64,000 bases of DNA from Bradyrhizobium sp. (lineage in GTDB: Bacteria > Pseudomonadota > Alphaproteobacteria > Rhizobiales > Xanthobacteraceae), in the NCBI RefSeq assembly GCF_016219575.1, contig NZ_JACRMG010000009.1:186001-250000 (forward strand), given 5' to 3'. Below are positions 47,929-56,385 of the stretch, piece after piece. Within the stretch, counting starts at the first letter, position 1. Each line of letters opens with the position of its first letter. A model generated the notes under the pieces. The model had not been told where the DNA came from. It saw only the letters and a list, made by a program, of their open reading frames with translations, and did not search any database. A program made the translations under genes and the position numbers.

Positions 47929-49314
47929 ATGGCTGAGTTCGACGTCGATCTCTTCGTCATCGGGGGCGGCTCGGGCGGCGTTCGCGCCGCCCGCATCGCG
48001 GCCGGCCATGGCGCCAGGGTGATGGTCGCCGAAGAGTACCGGATGGGCGGCACATGCGTGATCCGCGGCTGCGTGCCGAAGAAGCTGTTCGTGCTCGGCT
48101 CGCATGTCCATCAGGAGATCGAGGACGCCGCGGGCTTCGGCTGGACCATTCCGCAGGCGACGTTCGACTGGCCGACGCTGATCGTCAACAAGGACAAGGA
48201 GATCGCGCGGCTGGAAGCGGCCTACACCGCCAACGTCGAAAAATCCGGCGCGCAAATCGTCAAGTCGCGTGCGGTATTCGAAGAACCGCACACGCTGCTG
48301 CTTGCCGACGGCAGGAAGGTGACTGCCAAATACGTGCTGATCGCCACGGGCGGCCGCCCCAACCACGGCGCGGAAATCCCGGGCATCGAGCACGTCATCT
48401 CGTCCGACGAGGCGTTTCATCTGCCGCAATTGCCGAAGCGCGTGGTGGTGCAGGGCGGCGGCTATATCGCGCTGGAATTCGCCTGCATCTTCGCCGGCTA
48501 CGGCAGCGACGTCACGCTGGTCTATCGCGGCGACAACATCCTGCGCGGCTTCGACGACGATGTGCGCGCGCATGTGCGCAAGGAGGTCGAGAAGCGCGGC
48601 ATCACCGTGATCACCGGCTGCACCATCGACAAGGTGGAGAAGCACGGCAATGAGTTCACCTCGCACTTGTCCGGCGGTTCGAGCCTTGCCTCGGATCGCG
48701 TGATGTTCGCGATCGGCCGGCATCCCAACGTCGCCAATCTCGGGCTGGAGAAGGCCGGCGTTGCCATTAATCCGAAGAACGGCGGGATCGCCACCGATGG
48801 CTGGTCGAAGACCTCCGTGCCGCACATCTATGCCATCGGCGACGTCACCCACCGCGTCAACCTGACGCCGGTCGCGATCCGCGAGGGCCATGCCTTTGCC
48901 GACACCGTGTTCGGCGAGCGGCCGGTCGAGGTCGACCACAGCAACATCCCGACCGCGGTGTTCTCGCAGCCGGAAGTCGGCACCGTCGGCCTGTCGGAGA
49001 CGGACGCCCGCGCGAAATTCAGCCACGTCGACATCTACAAGGCCGAGTTCCGGCCGATCAAGGCGACCATGTCGGGCCGCGACACCCGGGTGCTGATGAA
49101 GCTCGTGGTCGACGGCACCACCGACCGCGTGCTGGGCTGTCACATCGTCGGCGATGCCGCCGCCGAGATCATCCAGGCCGTTGCGATTGCCGTGAAGATG
49201 AAGGCCACCAAGGCCGACTTCGACGCCACCATGGCGCTGCATCCGACCGCCGCGGAAGAGCTGGTGACGATGCGCACGCCGACCGCGCGCCACGTGCGGC
49301 AGGCGGCGGAGTAG
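47929..49314 (+). CDS. gor: Glutathione-disulfide reductase
   Basis: 461-residue FAD enzyme. IGGGSGGVRAARIAA binds FAD, the redox disulfide is in GGTCVIRGCVPKK, and QGGGYIALEFACIFAGYG begins the NADPH domain; the arginines of LVYRGDNILRGFD mark NADPH preference. The C-terminal HPTAAEELVTMRTP supplies the catalytic His-Glu pair. It keeps glutathione reduced, fitting other thiol functions in the window (ScsB-like DsbD, redoxin). Likely co-transcribed with rpiA and the DUF2059 gene. Confidence 0.96.
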   Translation: MAEFDVDLFVIGGGSGGVRAARIAAGHGARVMVAEEYRMGGTCVIRGCVPKKLFVLGSHVHQEIEDAAGFGWTIPQATFDWPTLIVNKDKEIARLEAAYTANVEKSGAQIVKSRAVFEEPHTLLLADGRKVTAKYVLIATGGRPNHGAEIPGIEHVISSDEAFHLPQLPKRVVVQGGGYIALEFACIFAGYGSDVTLVYRGDNILRGFDDDVRAHVRKEVEKRGITVITGCTIDKVEKHGNEFTSHLSGGSSLASDRVMFAIGRHPNVANLGLEKAGVAINPKNGGIATDGWSKTSVPHIYAIGDVTHRVNLTPVAIREGHAFADTVFGERPVEVDHSNIPTAVFSQPEVGTVGLSETDARAKFSHVDIYKAEFRPIKATMSGRDTRVLMKLVVDGTTDRVLGCHIVGDAAAEIIQAVAIAVKMKATKADFDATMALHPTAAEELVTMRTPTARHVRQAAE

Positions 49315-49404
49315 GGACGGCCTTCCCACTCAACCGTCCCTGCGAAATTGGCTGTCGTAACCGCGGTCGACGGGAGCACAATTCCCGTGCGCCGAATCCC
49401 GGAG

Positions 49405-49418
49405 TTGATTCACCTCAA
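49405..49418 (+). promoter_or_regulatory. FixK2/FNR-type box
   Basis: TTGATTCACCTCAA matches TTGA-N6-TCAA. It is centred about 63 bases upstream of the membrane protein start at 49475, which would place a transcription start about 20 bases before the ATG for a site at -41.5. Confidence 0.5.
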
Positions 49419-49474
49419 CCATGTAGCGCGGCTCGCCGGCTAGGTTGAAGGCAGGCAAAAGCGGGCTTGCGGCA

Positions 49475-50302
49475 ATGATCCAGGACGTCATCAGGCTGGT
49501 GCGGGGATACACGGACGCTCTGTTTGCAGGTTTCACCAAGGCAGCGAAGAATGGACGGAAAGTCATCTATCCCTGGGGCCTAATGGGCCGCGGCTACGTC
49601 ATCGCCACCGACGAGATCGAGGAGCAGCTGAAGCAGCGATACGCGGTCTCCGTTGTCGTCGTGACCATTCTCCTGGGAATTGCGTTCTCATTCGGAGGAT
49701 TCGCCGGAGGACTTGGCGTCCTCATCCTTTGCCTTGTCGGCTATGTCGTCTATGTGAAACGGCTTGTGGCCGGCATGGAGTCCTCGGACGAAGGGTTACC
49801 GCTGGTGGAGGCCTACGCCGCCACGGCGCGGGCGTACAGCCCTCGCCAGTTATGGTCATGGGTGTACTGCGGACTTGTGCTGATCGGCCTCGGTATCGCG
49901 GTCATCCTCACCGGACAGTCCGGTTCCATCAAGCCGGAGCTTGGGATTCTTCCCGAACTGGTAGTCTTCTTCGGCTTCGGGATCCTTGTCACTGCTTTTG
50001 GCGGTTGGATGCTGTTCCTGCGCCGCGGCGTCGATCAGTCGGGGGCCGCCGCTCCTCCGCCCGCCAGCAAATCGATCATGGCAGAAGAGATCGGTTTCTA
50101 CTTCACGGGCCAGATGGGCCCGCTTCGCGCCGGGCTTATCGCATTCTTCGGTCTCGCACTGTCGGGCGCCGGCATCTTTATGCTGCTGATCGACAGTGCG
50201 GAGCGTTCCATGGAAACCGTCGGCATGGTCGTATTGTTCGGACTCATCGCCGCGTGGGGCATCGCCGAACTCGTGCTGCGCTATCGCGAGCGCCATCGCT
50301 AG
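49475..50302 (+). CDS. Membrane protein of unknown function
   Basis: 275 residues from the ATG at 49475. Seven hydrophobic segments: two tight ones at about 58-92, two at about 128-148 and 155-180, and three in the C-terminal third, with SIMAEEIGFYFTGQMGPLRA between. No family is recognised. The N-terminal 45 residues are amphipathic (QDVIRLVRGYTDALFAGFTK). A FixK2-type box upstream suggests low-oxygen control. ATG 49445 would add 10 residues. Confidence 0.7.
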   Translation: MIQDVIRLVRGYTDALFAGFTKAAKNGRKVIYPWGLMGRGYVIATDEIEEQLKQRYAVSVVVVTILLGIAFSFGGFAGGLGVLILCLVGYVVYVKRLVAGMESSDEGLPLVEAYAATARAYSPRQLWSWVYCGLVLIGLGIAVILTGQSGSIKPELGILPELVVFFGFGILVTAFGGWMLFLRRGVDQSGAAAPPPASKSIMAEEIGFYFTGQMGPLRAGLIAFFGLALSGAGIFMLLIDSAERSMETVGMVVLFGLIAAWGIAELVLRYRERHR

Positions 50303-50321
50303 CCGATCGCCATCTCCGACG

Positions 50322-51560
50322 TCACTGTCCCGCATTCACCAGGCGGTAGACGCCGCGCTCGAAGGCATCGTAGACGGCCAGCGCCTTGGCATCGGCGAAC
50401 GGCAGGAACTGCATCATGATGACGCCGGCAATGCCGCCGACGGGATCGATCCAGAAGAACGTGTTGTTGATGCCGCCCCAGCTCAGGCTGCCGGGCGCGC
50501 GCTTGCCGGCCACCCGGTCGGCGGTGATGAGGAAGCCGAGCCCCCATTTGTCGCGACCGTCGGCGATGAAGGTGAAGTCGGCACTGCGCGGCAATGCGCT
50601 CTTGAGCGCGGGCACCGAGACCGCGCCGATATGGTTCTCCCCCATCAGCGCCACCGTCTCGGCCTTGAGCACGCGCTGCCCCTCGAGTTCGCCGCCGTTG
50701 AGCCACATGCGCATGAAACGCCCGTAGTCCGCAGCGGTCGAGGCGAGGCCCCCGCCGCCGATCGGCGCGGCGATGCTGAGCCCGGGCTGCGGATTCTGCA
50801 ATTCGATGTCGCCGTCCATGCGCGCGCCGGAGCGCTGCTGCTGCGCGACGAGGCGCGGCCCCTTGGCTTCGGGCACGTTGTAGGACGTGTCGTCCATCCC
50901 GAGCGGGCCAAGGATGTGGCCGCGGAAATAGTCCTCGAGCTTCTCGCCCGACACCGCCTCGACCAGGCGGCCGACGACATCGGTGCTGGTGCTGTAGTGC
51001 CAGCGTTCGCCCGGATCGAACAGCAGCGGGCCGCCGAACGGCCAGGATTTGCCGTCGCGCGGCCTGAAGTCGCGCCAGATCTCGCTGGTGAAGGGATAGG
51101 CCAATCCCGACGTGTGGGTGAGGAAATGCCTGACGGTCGGCGGCTTCGATGCCGGACGCAGCCGATAGGCTCCGCTCGCCGCGTCGAAAGACTCGAAGAC
51201 CTCGGGGTTCGCCAGCTCCGGCAGGTAGTTTTCGGCGGGGTCATCGAGACCGAGGCGGCCTCGCTCGACGAGTTGCATGAGGGCGAGCGAGGTAATCGGC
51301 TTGGTCATCGAGGCGATGCGAAACAGCGCATCTTGCGTGACCGGGCGTCCCGTCGCGACATCGGCCACGCCGAACGCGCCCTCGTAGAGCACGCGCTCGC
51401 GGTTCGTGACCAGCGCGACCACGCCCGGCACATCCCTGCGCCCGACCGCCGCGCACAGGCTGTCGTCGATCGCCGCACTCTCCGGTGCATTTCGTGCGCC
51501 GGCCGGCATGCCAGCCGCAACGCCCGCGGCGGCCGCCGCTTCCGCAGTCTTCCGATCCAT
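50322..51560 (-). CDS. Serine hydrolase of the beta-lactamase/PBP-like family
   Basis: 412 residues. The nucleophile motif is SMTK at 84-87 (FRIASMTKPITS), and the second motif is Tyr189-Ser190 (WHYSTSTDVVG). HTSGLAYPF and GGGGLASTAADYGRFMRMWL are typical of the esterase/carboxypeptidase branch known as class C beta-lactamase-related. It has no signal peptide, so an intracellular esterase is more likely than an antibiotic-degrading enzyme. It lies 7 bases... upstream of the TakP-like copy 3 stop relation: copy 3 is transcribed just after the serine hydrolase would be read in reverse order, with copy 3 first and this gene second on the same strand. Confidence 0.85.
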   Translation of the reverse strand: MDRKTAEAAAAAGVAAGMPAGARNAPESAAIDDSLCAAVGRRDVPGVVALVTNRERVLYEGAFGVADVATGRPVTQDALFRIASMTKPITSLALMQLVERGRLGLDDPAENYLPELANPEVFESFDAASGAYRLRPASKPPTVRHFLTHTSGLAYPFTSEIWRDFRPRDGKSWPFGGPLLFDPGERWHYSTSTDVVGRLVEAVSGEKLEDYFRGHILGPLGMDDTSYNVPEAKGPRLVAQQQRSGARMDGDIELQNPQPGLSIAAPIGGGGLASTAADYGRFMRMWLNGGELEGQRVLKAETVALMGENHIGAVSVPALKSALPRSADFTFIADGRDKWGLGFLITADRVAGKRAPGSLSWGGINNTFFWIDPVGGIAGVIMMQFLPFADAKALAVYDAFERGVYRLVNAGQ

Positions 51561-51566
51561 GCCGGC

Positions 51567-52655
<1,089 letters not shown>

Positions 52656-53029
52656 GATGTGATAGCTCCCTTGAATTGCAAATCTGTCGGCGCGAGCAAA
52701 GGGCCGCCCGGGGCCGTTCGACCGCATCATAGCGAACTTTGACGCACATGTCGCTTTTGGAGGCAAGGGGAAGGCGGCGTCGCGGCGTGCGACCGAAGCT
52801 GCGAGTTGCCCCATCATAGGCGCGATGGCCATCCGGCGGATTGGTTAATCATCGATGCCATCCCCTTGATGCAGGTTTTGCCGGGCGGGATCGGATACGG
52901 CAATCAGGCTCGCTCCCGCCGCGCGTTTCGCCACACTCCGAATGGGCGACATGATCCAGGTAAAGTCCCGTAGGAGCCGGTTAGGAATTTGCAGATTACC
53001 GTGCGTCCGGGTGGGGAGAGCGCAAGGAA
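52656..53029. other. Divergent intergenic region
   Basis: 374 bases between TakP-like copy 3 and the GGDEF gene. It holds the 13-bp motif CTTGATGCAGGTT (52865-52877) and a single TTAA half-site near 52843. No convincing reading frame is present. Confidence 0.55.
52865..52877. promoter_or_regulatory. CTTGATGCAGGTT motif, GGDEF promoter copy
   Basis: This 13-base word is identical to one before the Crp/Fnr gene (54318-54330) and differs by one base from one before the globin gene (55752-55764). The TTGAT part equals an FNR/FixK half-site. It lies about 150 bases upstream of the GGDEF start. Confidence 0.5.
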
Positions 53030-54274
53030 ATGAAATCACGCAACCGGCGGCCGGTTGCCGCAGCTGACGGTGCGGGCCGTCATCGGCTCGATCACACGGT
53101 GCTGACGAGCCTGCTGGCGCCGATCGGACATTCCTTCGAAGTCTCGCGAGAGCGCCGCCGCCTGATACGGTCGCGCGTGCGAATGGCCGCGGGCGCCCTG
53201 TTCGTCATGACGCTGGCGTGGATCGTGGTAGATGCCTGCACGATGCGCTGGCCCTACTGGGGTATCGTGGCGGCCGAGCGGATGATTGCCGCAGGCGCAT
53301 TCGCGCTTCTTGCATTTGGACCGCGCGCCCTGCTGCCGGCGGGACAGTTCACGGCGGTAGGGGCCCTGGTCCTGATCCCCATCTTCTTTCTGCTGGGTGT
53401 CCATTCGGCGGTCGACGGCTTTTCCGCGATCGGCGATTCCGTATTCGTGTCGACGGCGTATCTGTACGCGCCTTTCCTGATCGCGGTCAGTTTCAGCGTA
53501 TTTCCGTTGACCGCGCTCGAAAGCGTCATCCTGAGCCTGCCTGTCCTTGCGCTGGCGATGTTGTCGGTAGCTTCCAGGCCCGAGCTGTTTGCCTCGCCCT
53601 CGGCTACGTTGCTTCGGCTGGGCCTCATCATCTCCGTCGCGGCATTCGCGTCGATGAGCCAGCTCCGGCTGCTGATCGGACTCACGGAGCATTCGGTGCG
53701 CGACCGGCTCACCGGCGCGTTGACGCGGCGCGCAGGCGAGCTGAGGCTGCGAAGCGAGTTCTCGCGCGCATTGCGCAGGAAGCAACCGATGACCGTGGCC
53801 TTCATCGACATCGACAACTTCAAGGCCGTCAACGACAAGTTCGGGCACGTTGCCGGCGACGATGTATTGCGCGAGGCGGCCCATTCCATCGACGACATCC
53901 TCGAACAGAGCGGCTTTCTCATCCGCTGGGGCGGCGAGGAATTCGTGCTCTGCATGCCGCGTGCGGACCTGGCTGCGGCGCATCGGCGGATCGAGGCAAT
54001 CGGGGCTCATGGGCTCGGAGAGCGCCCGGAGGGCGGGCAGGTAACGGCGAGCCTCGGATTTGCAGAGTACAGCAGCGAGGGCATCGACGATGCCCTGACC
54101 CTGGTCAGGGTCGCCGATGAGCGCATGTATGGGGCGAAAGCGGCGGGCAGGAATTGCTACCTGGATGGTTCGGGTGCCTCGGCCTGCTTCATTAGAGTTG
54201 CCCGGCCTTCCTCGTTCGCCTGTGCAGGCACTGGGGCACGCGCTGCCGGCAGGCTTCGTCTCGTCGTTGACTAA
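53030..54274 (+). CDS. Membrane diguanylate cyclase (GGDEF)
   Basis: 414 residues. Six hydrophobic helices at about 50-215 form a membrane sensor of unknown class, then a GGDEF domain (about 225-385): RDRLTGALTRRAGE, FIDIDNFKAVNDKFGH, and the active site IRWGGEEFVLCMP. No RxxD inhibitory site precedes GGEEF, so product inhibition is not expected. The last 25 residues are low in complexity. It would make cyclic-di-GMP. It stands next to a Crp/Fnr regulator and a globin sensor and shares a promoter motif with them. Confidence 0.9.
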   Translation: MKSRNRRPVAAADGAGRHRLDHTVLTSLLAPIGHSFEVSRERRRLIRSRVRMAAGALFVMTLAWIVVDACTMRWPYWGIVAAERMIAAGAFALLAFGPRALLPAGQFTAVGALVLIPIFFLLGVHSAVDGFSAIGDSVFVSTAYLYAPFLIAVSFSVFPLTALESVILSLPVLALAMLSVASRPELFASPSATLLRLGLIISVAAFASMSQLRLLIGLTEHSVRDRLTGALTRRAGELRLRSEFSRALRRKQPMTVAFIDIDNFKAVNDKFGHVAGDDVLREAAHSIDDILEQSGFLIRWGGEEFVLCMPRADLAAAHRRIEAIGAHGLGERPEGGQVTASLGFAEYSSEGIDDALTLVRVADERMYGAKAAGRNCYLDGSGASACFIRVARPSSFACAGTGARAAGRLRLVVD

Positions 54275-54317
54275 CCCGCGAGTCACTCTCATAAGTAATT
54301 GAGCACCGCTGAGAGGG

Positions 54318-54346
54318 CTTGATGCAGGTTGTTAACCTGGATCAAG
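54318..54346. promoter_or_regulatory. Inverted motif pair before the Crp/Fnr gene
   Basis: CTTGATGCAGGTT (54318-54330) and AACCTGGATCAAG (54334-54346) are inverted repeats with 12 of 13 pairs, separated by GTT. The outer TTGAT and ATCAA are FNR-family half-sites. The inner TTAACCTGGATCAA (54332-54345) matches 12 of 14 bases of a consensus FixK box. The site lies about 50-77 bases before the ATG at 54395 and could be autoregulatory. Confidence 0.55.
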
Positions 54347-54394
54347 GCCGTCGCCGGTGCGCAAACCCGGCAATGTAGCGGTCAACATCCATCA

Positions 54395-55108
54395 ATGAAT
54401 AACTTGTCGCCGTGCGCAGCGTGCCCGCATTATGCACTCGGCTTTTGCGATGCGGTCCTGGGCCACTCGGGGGACGCCGGGCCGGAAGCGCCCAAGCGAT
54501 GGCAATATCATCGCGTGGTGCCCGCCGGCGACCAGATCGTTGCGCGAAATCACCGCTATCCCGATGTGTTCGTGCTGTGCGTCGGCTGGGGATTTCGTTT
54601 CGTGCAGCTTGCGGACGGACGCCGCCAGATCCTGCAATTCCTGCTGCCGGGCGATCTCTTCTCGGTCGCTTCGGTGTTCGAAGAGCGCGCGCATTTCTCG
54701 GTGAAGGCCCTTACCGAGGCTCAGGTCAGCGGCATGCGCAGAGGTGAGGTCAAGAGCCGCCTTGCGGAAAATCCGGCGGTGGTCGCGGCGCTGGCCCGAA
54801 CCTGTTCGGCGGAGACGGAATGCTCAGACGAGATGGCGGTCGTGCTCGGTCAGTATTCGGCGGAAGAGAGAATTGCCTTCCTGCTGCTGCATCTGATGCG
54901 GCGCATCGCTGCCCGCAGCGTAATCCGCGGCGGGCAATATCCGTTTCCGCTGCGGCAGCAGCACATCGCGGACGCCGTCGGCGTGACGGCGGTGCACGTG
55001 AGCAGGACACTCGGCGCGTTTCGCGACCGCGGCGTCGTCGAGTTCTCGAACGGGGTGCTCCGGGTGCTCGACCAGAATGAACTGGAGCGGATCGGTTCAT
55101 TGAACTGA
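54395..55108 (+). CDS. Crp/Fnr-family regulator with N-terminal cysteines
   Basis: 237 residues. An N-terminal cysteine set CAACPHYALGFC (Cys7, Cys10, Cys18; Cys-x2-Cys-x7-Cys) resembles the [4Fe-4S] ligands of FnrN-type oxygen sensors; a fourth ligand could be Cys62 or those near residue 150. The cyclic-nucleotide fold follows (LQFLLPGDLFSVASVF), and the helix-turn-helix is QQHIADAVGVTAVHVSRTLG. The ATG at 54395 is preferred over a TTG at 54329 that lies within the palindrome. FNR-like oxygen or redox sensing is inferred from the cysteines. Confidence 0.88.
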   Translation: MNNLSPCAACPHYALGFCDAVLGHSGDAGPEAPKRWQYHRVVPAGDQIVARNHRYPDVFVLCVGWGFRFVQLADGRRQILQFLLPGDLFSVASVFEERAHFSVKALTEAQVSGMRRGEVKSRLAENPAVVAALARTCSAETECSDEMAVVLGQYSAEERIAFLLLHLMRRIAARSVIRGGQYPFPLRQQHIADAVGVTAVHVSRTLGAFRDRGVVEFSNGVLRVLDQNELERIGSLN

Positions 55109-55130
55109 CCCGGCAGCCGGCGGGTACCAG

Positions 55131-55203
55131 AGCGTTTTCAAGCGAAGCCTGTCCCGCACTTGATGCGGGATGGATACCGGTTGGCGTGAAGAAAACGCGT
55201 CAA
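55131..55203 (+). repeat. REP-type palindromic element, copy 2
   Basis: Outer arms GCGTTTTC (55132-55139) and GAAAACGC (55191-55198) are perfect. It shares its end words with copy 1 (40321-40370) but carries an extra internal hairpin (TCCCGCA...TGCGGGA, near 55152-55170). Confidence 0.7.
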
Positions 55204-55217
55204 GGCAGGAATCCAGA

Positions 55218-55248
55218 GCTTCGGTTCTGATTCAATCAGAGCCGAAGC
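55218..55248. terminator. Hairpin between convergent Crp/Fnr and globin genes
   Basis: Arms 55218-55232 and 55234-55248 pair over 15 positions with one G-T mismatch around a very short loop. It ends 2 bases before the globin stop codon. There is no strong T-run; it probably blocks read-through both ways. Confidence 0.5.
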
Positions 55249-55249
55249 G

Positions 55250-55705
55250 TTAATCTATCCAGACGCTGGTGTAGGAAGACAGCGAGACTGCCATGTCGAG
55301 CGCAAGGTACTTGCCCAGCGTTGCGACCAGGTTCGGCTTCGAATGACCCGGCAGCGGGCCGTCAAGGATTTCGTCCGAAAGCTCGGCGCTCAATTTCGCG
55401 TAGCAGGCGACGTGCCACTTGCAATCCAGCCCCATTTCGCAATGCCTGATTCCCATCAGGGATGCACTGCTGAAATATTCCTGATCGAACTTGCTGTCGA
55501 ACAGTCTTTGCCAGCGCCGGCAGTGCCCTGTCCTGAGTTGCTCGATCTGCTCGGTAGTCGGGGAATTCGGAATGACGGTGCGGACGGCCTGGTAGAAGCG
55601 ATCGGTCACGACCAGCGCACGGTGCTCGGCCACAGGCCAGATCAGGCGCGCCAGCCTCTGCGAGGGAGCGTCGATTTCCAGAAAACTGATCAGCGCGTCA
55701 TTCAT
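55250..55705 (-). CDS. Stand-alone protoglobin/globin-sensor domain
   Basis: 151 residues of the globin-coupled-sensor fold with nothing attached. The haem region is LMGIRHCEMGLDCKWHVACY, where the first histidine would be the proximal ligand, and the C-terminal helix is KYLALDMAVSLSSY. Full-length relatives carry a methyl-accepting or GGDEF output; here the output could be supplied by the neighbouring GGDEF or Crp/Fnr protein, which is inference. It converges on the Crp/Fnr gene and has the shared motif 47-60 bases upstream. Confidence 0.82.
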   Translation of the reverse strand: MNDALISFLEIDAPSQRLARLIWPVAEHRALVVTDRFYQAVRTVIPNSPTTEQIEQLRTGHCRRWQRLFDSKFDQEYFSSASLMGIRHCEMGLDCKWHVACYAKLSAELSDEILDGPLPGHSKPNLVATLGKYLALDMAVSLSSYTSVWID

Positions 55706-55751
55706 GATACGGAGAGACTAGGCGAGCGGGCTTAAAGCTCCCTAGCGCCGA

Positions 55752-55764
55752 CTTGATGCATGTT
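55752..55764. promoter_or_regulatory. CTTGATGCATGTT motif, globin promoter copy
   Basis: One base different from the words at 52865 and 54318. It lies 47-59 bases upstream of the leftward globin start, and 150 bases before the rightward two-helix membrane protein. Confidence 0.5.
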
Positions 55765-55915
55765 ATCCCTCGCGGCCCGTTTTCCACGGGATGGCCGCAA
55801 CCTTTCCAGGGCGCGCCAGGAGGCAACGACCGGCAGGGGCGGCATTCGGCACGCCGGCGTTCGGCTTGACACGCCGTTTGGCGGACGGAATAACCGGCAC
55901 ATTGGAGCACTTCGG

Positions 55916-56275
55916 ATGTCGACCGTGGATGTGATGGCCGAGGACGACCCCATCGACGAGATCGCAACGATTGAAGGCCGGCTCGAGGAGCTTGCCGCAG
56001 TTTCGGAGCGATGCAGGAAGATCATTCTGGTTTCCAAGGCGGCTATCGGCGGCGGCATTGCATTGCTGCTCGGCATGATGGCCGGCCTGCTCGGACCCAG
56101 TCAGGTCGCCGCCATCGGATCGATCGCCGCGGTTCTCGGCGGCATCGTGTCGCTTGGATCGAACGTCAGCACGCTGCAACAGACGATGGCGGCGATGGAC
56201 GCGGCCGAGCTGGCCCGCGCGGATCTGATCGGCAGGATGGACCTCAGGGTGGTAGGTGAGGGCACGCCAAGCTGA
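55916..56275 (+). CDS. Small two-helix membrane protein
   Basis: 119 residues from the ATG at 55916. An acidic N-terminus (VMAEDDPIDEIATIEGRLEE) with coiled-coil character is followed by two membrane helices (about 38-60 and 64-82, glycine-rich) and a polar tail. No family is recognised. Divergent from the globin gene. Confidence 0.65.
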   Translation: MSTVDVMAEDDPIDEIATIEGRLEELAAVSERCRKIILVSKAAIGGGIALLLGMMAGLLGPSQVAAIGSIAAVLGGIVSLGSNVSTLQQTMAAMDAAELARADLIGRMDLRVVGEGTPS

Positions 56276-56385
56276 TATGGTTCTTCTCACGGGCTTGTGA
56301 TGCCGTGGTTTGCGCCATCGCGGGGTCCTTGAACAGGCGGGTGGTACAAACATCAATCGATCCTCACTCGCGCGTATCGAAGATC

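Noticed and set aside
46582..49329. A 915-codon open frame on the minus strand
   Set aside because: It is antisense to rpiA, the DUF2059 gene and gor, all with strong family motifs. Its product is histidine/arginine/alanine-rich with no domain, as expected of a GC-rich shadow frame.
50322..51560. Serine hydrolase as a beta-lactamase resistance gene
   Set aside because: SxxK and YxS/T motifs are shared by esterases and peptidases of the family, and no export signal is present.
54332..54345. TTAACCTGGATCAA as a regular FixK2 box
   Set aside because: The left half is TTAAC rather than TTGAT. It is kept only as part of the larger inverted motif pair.
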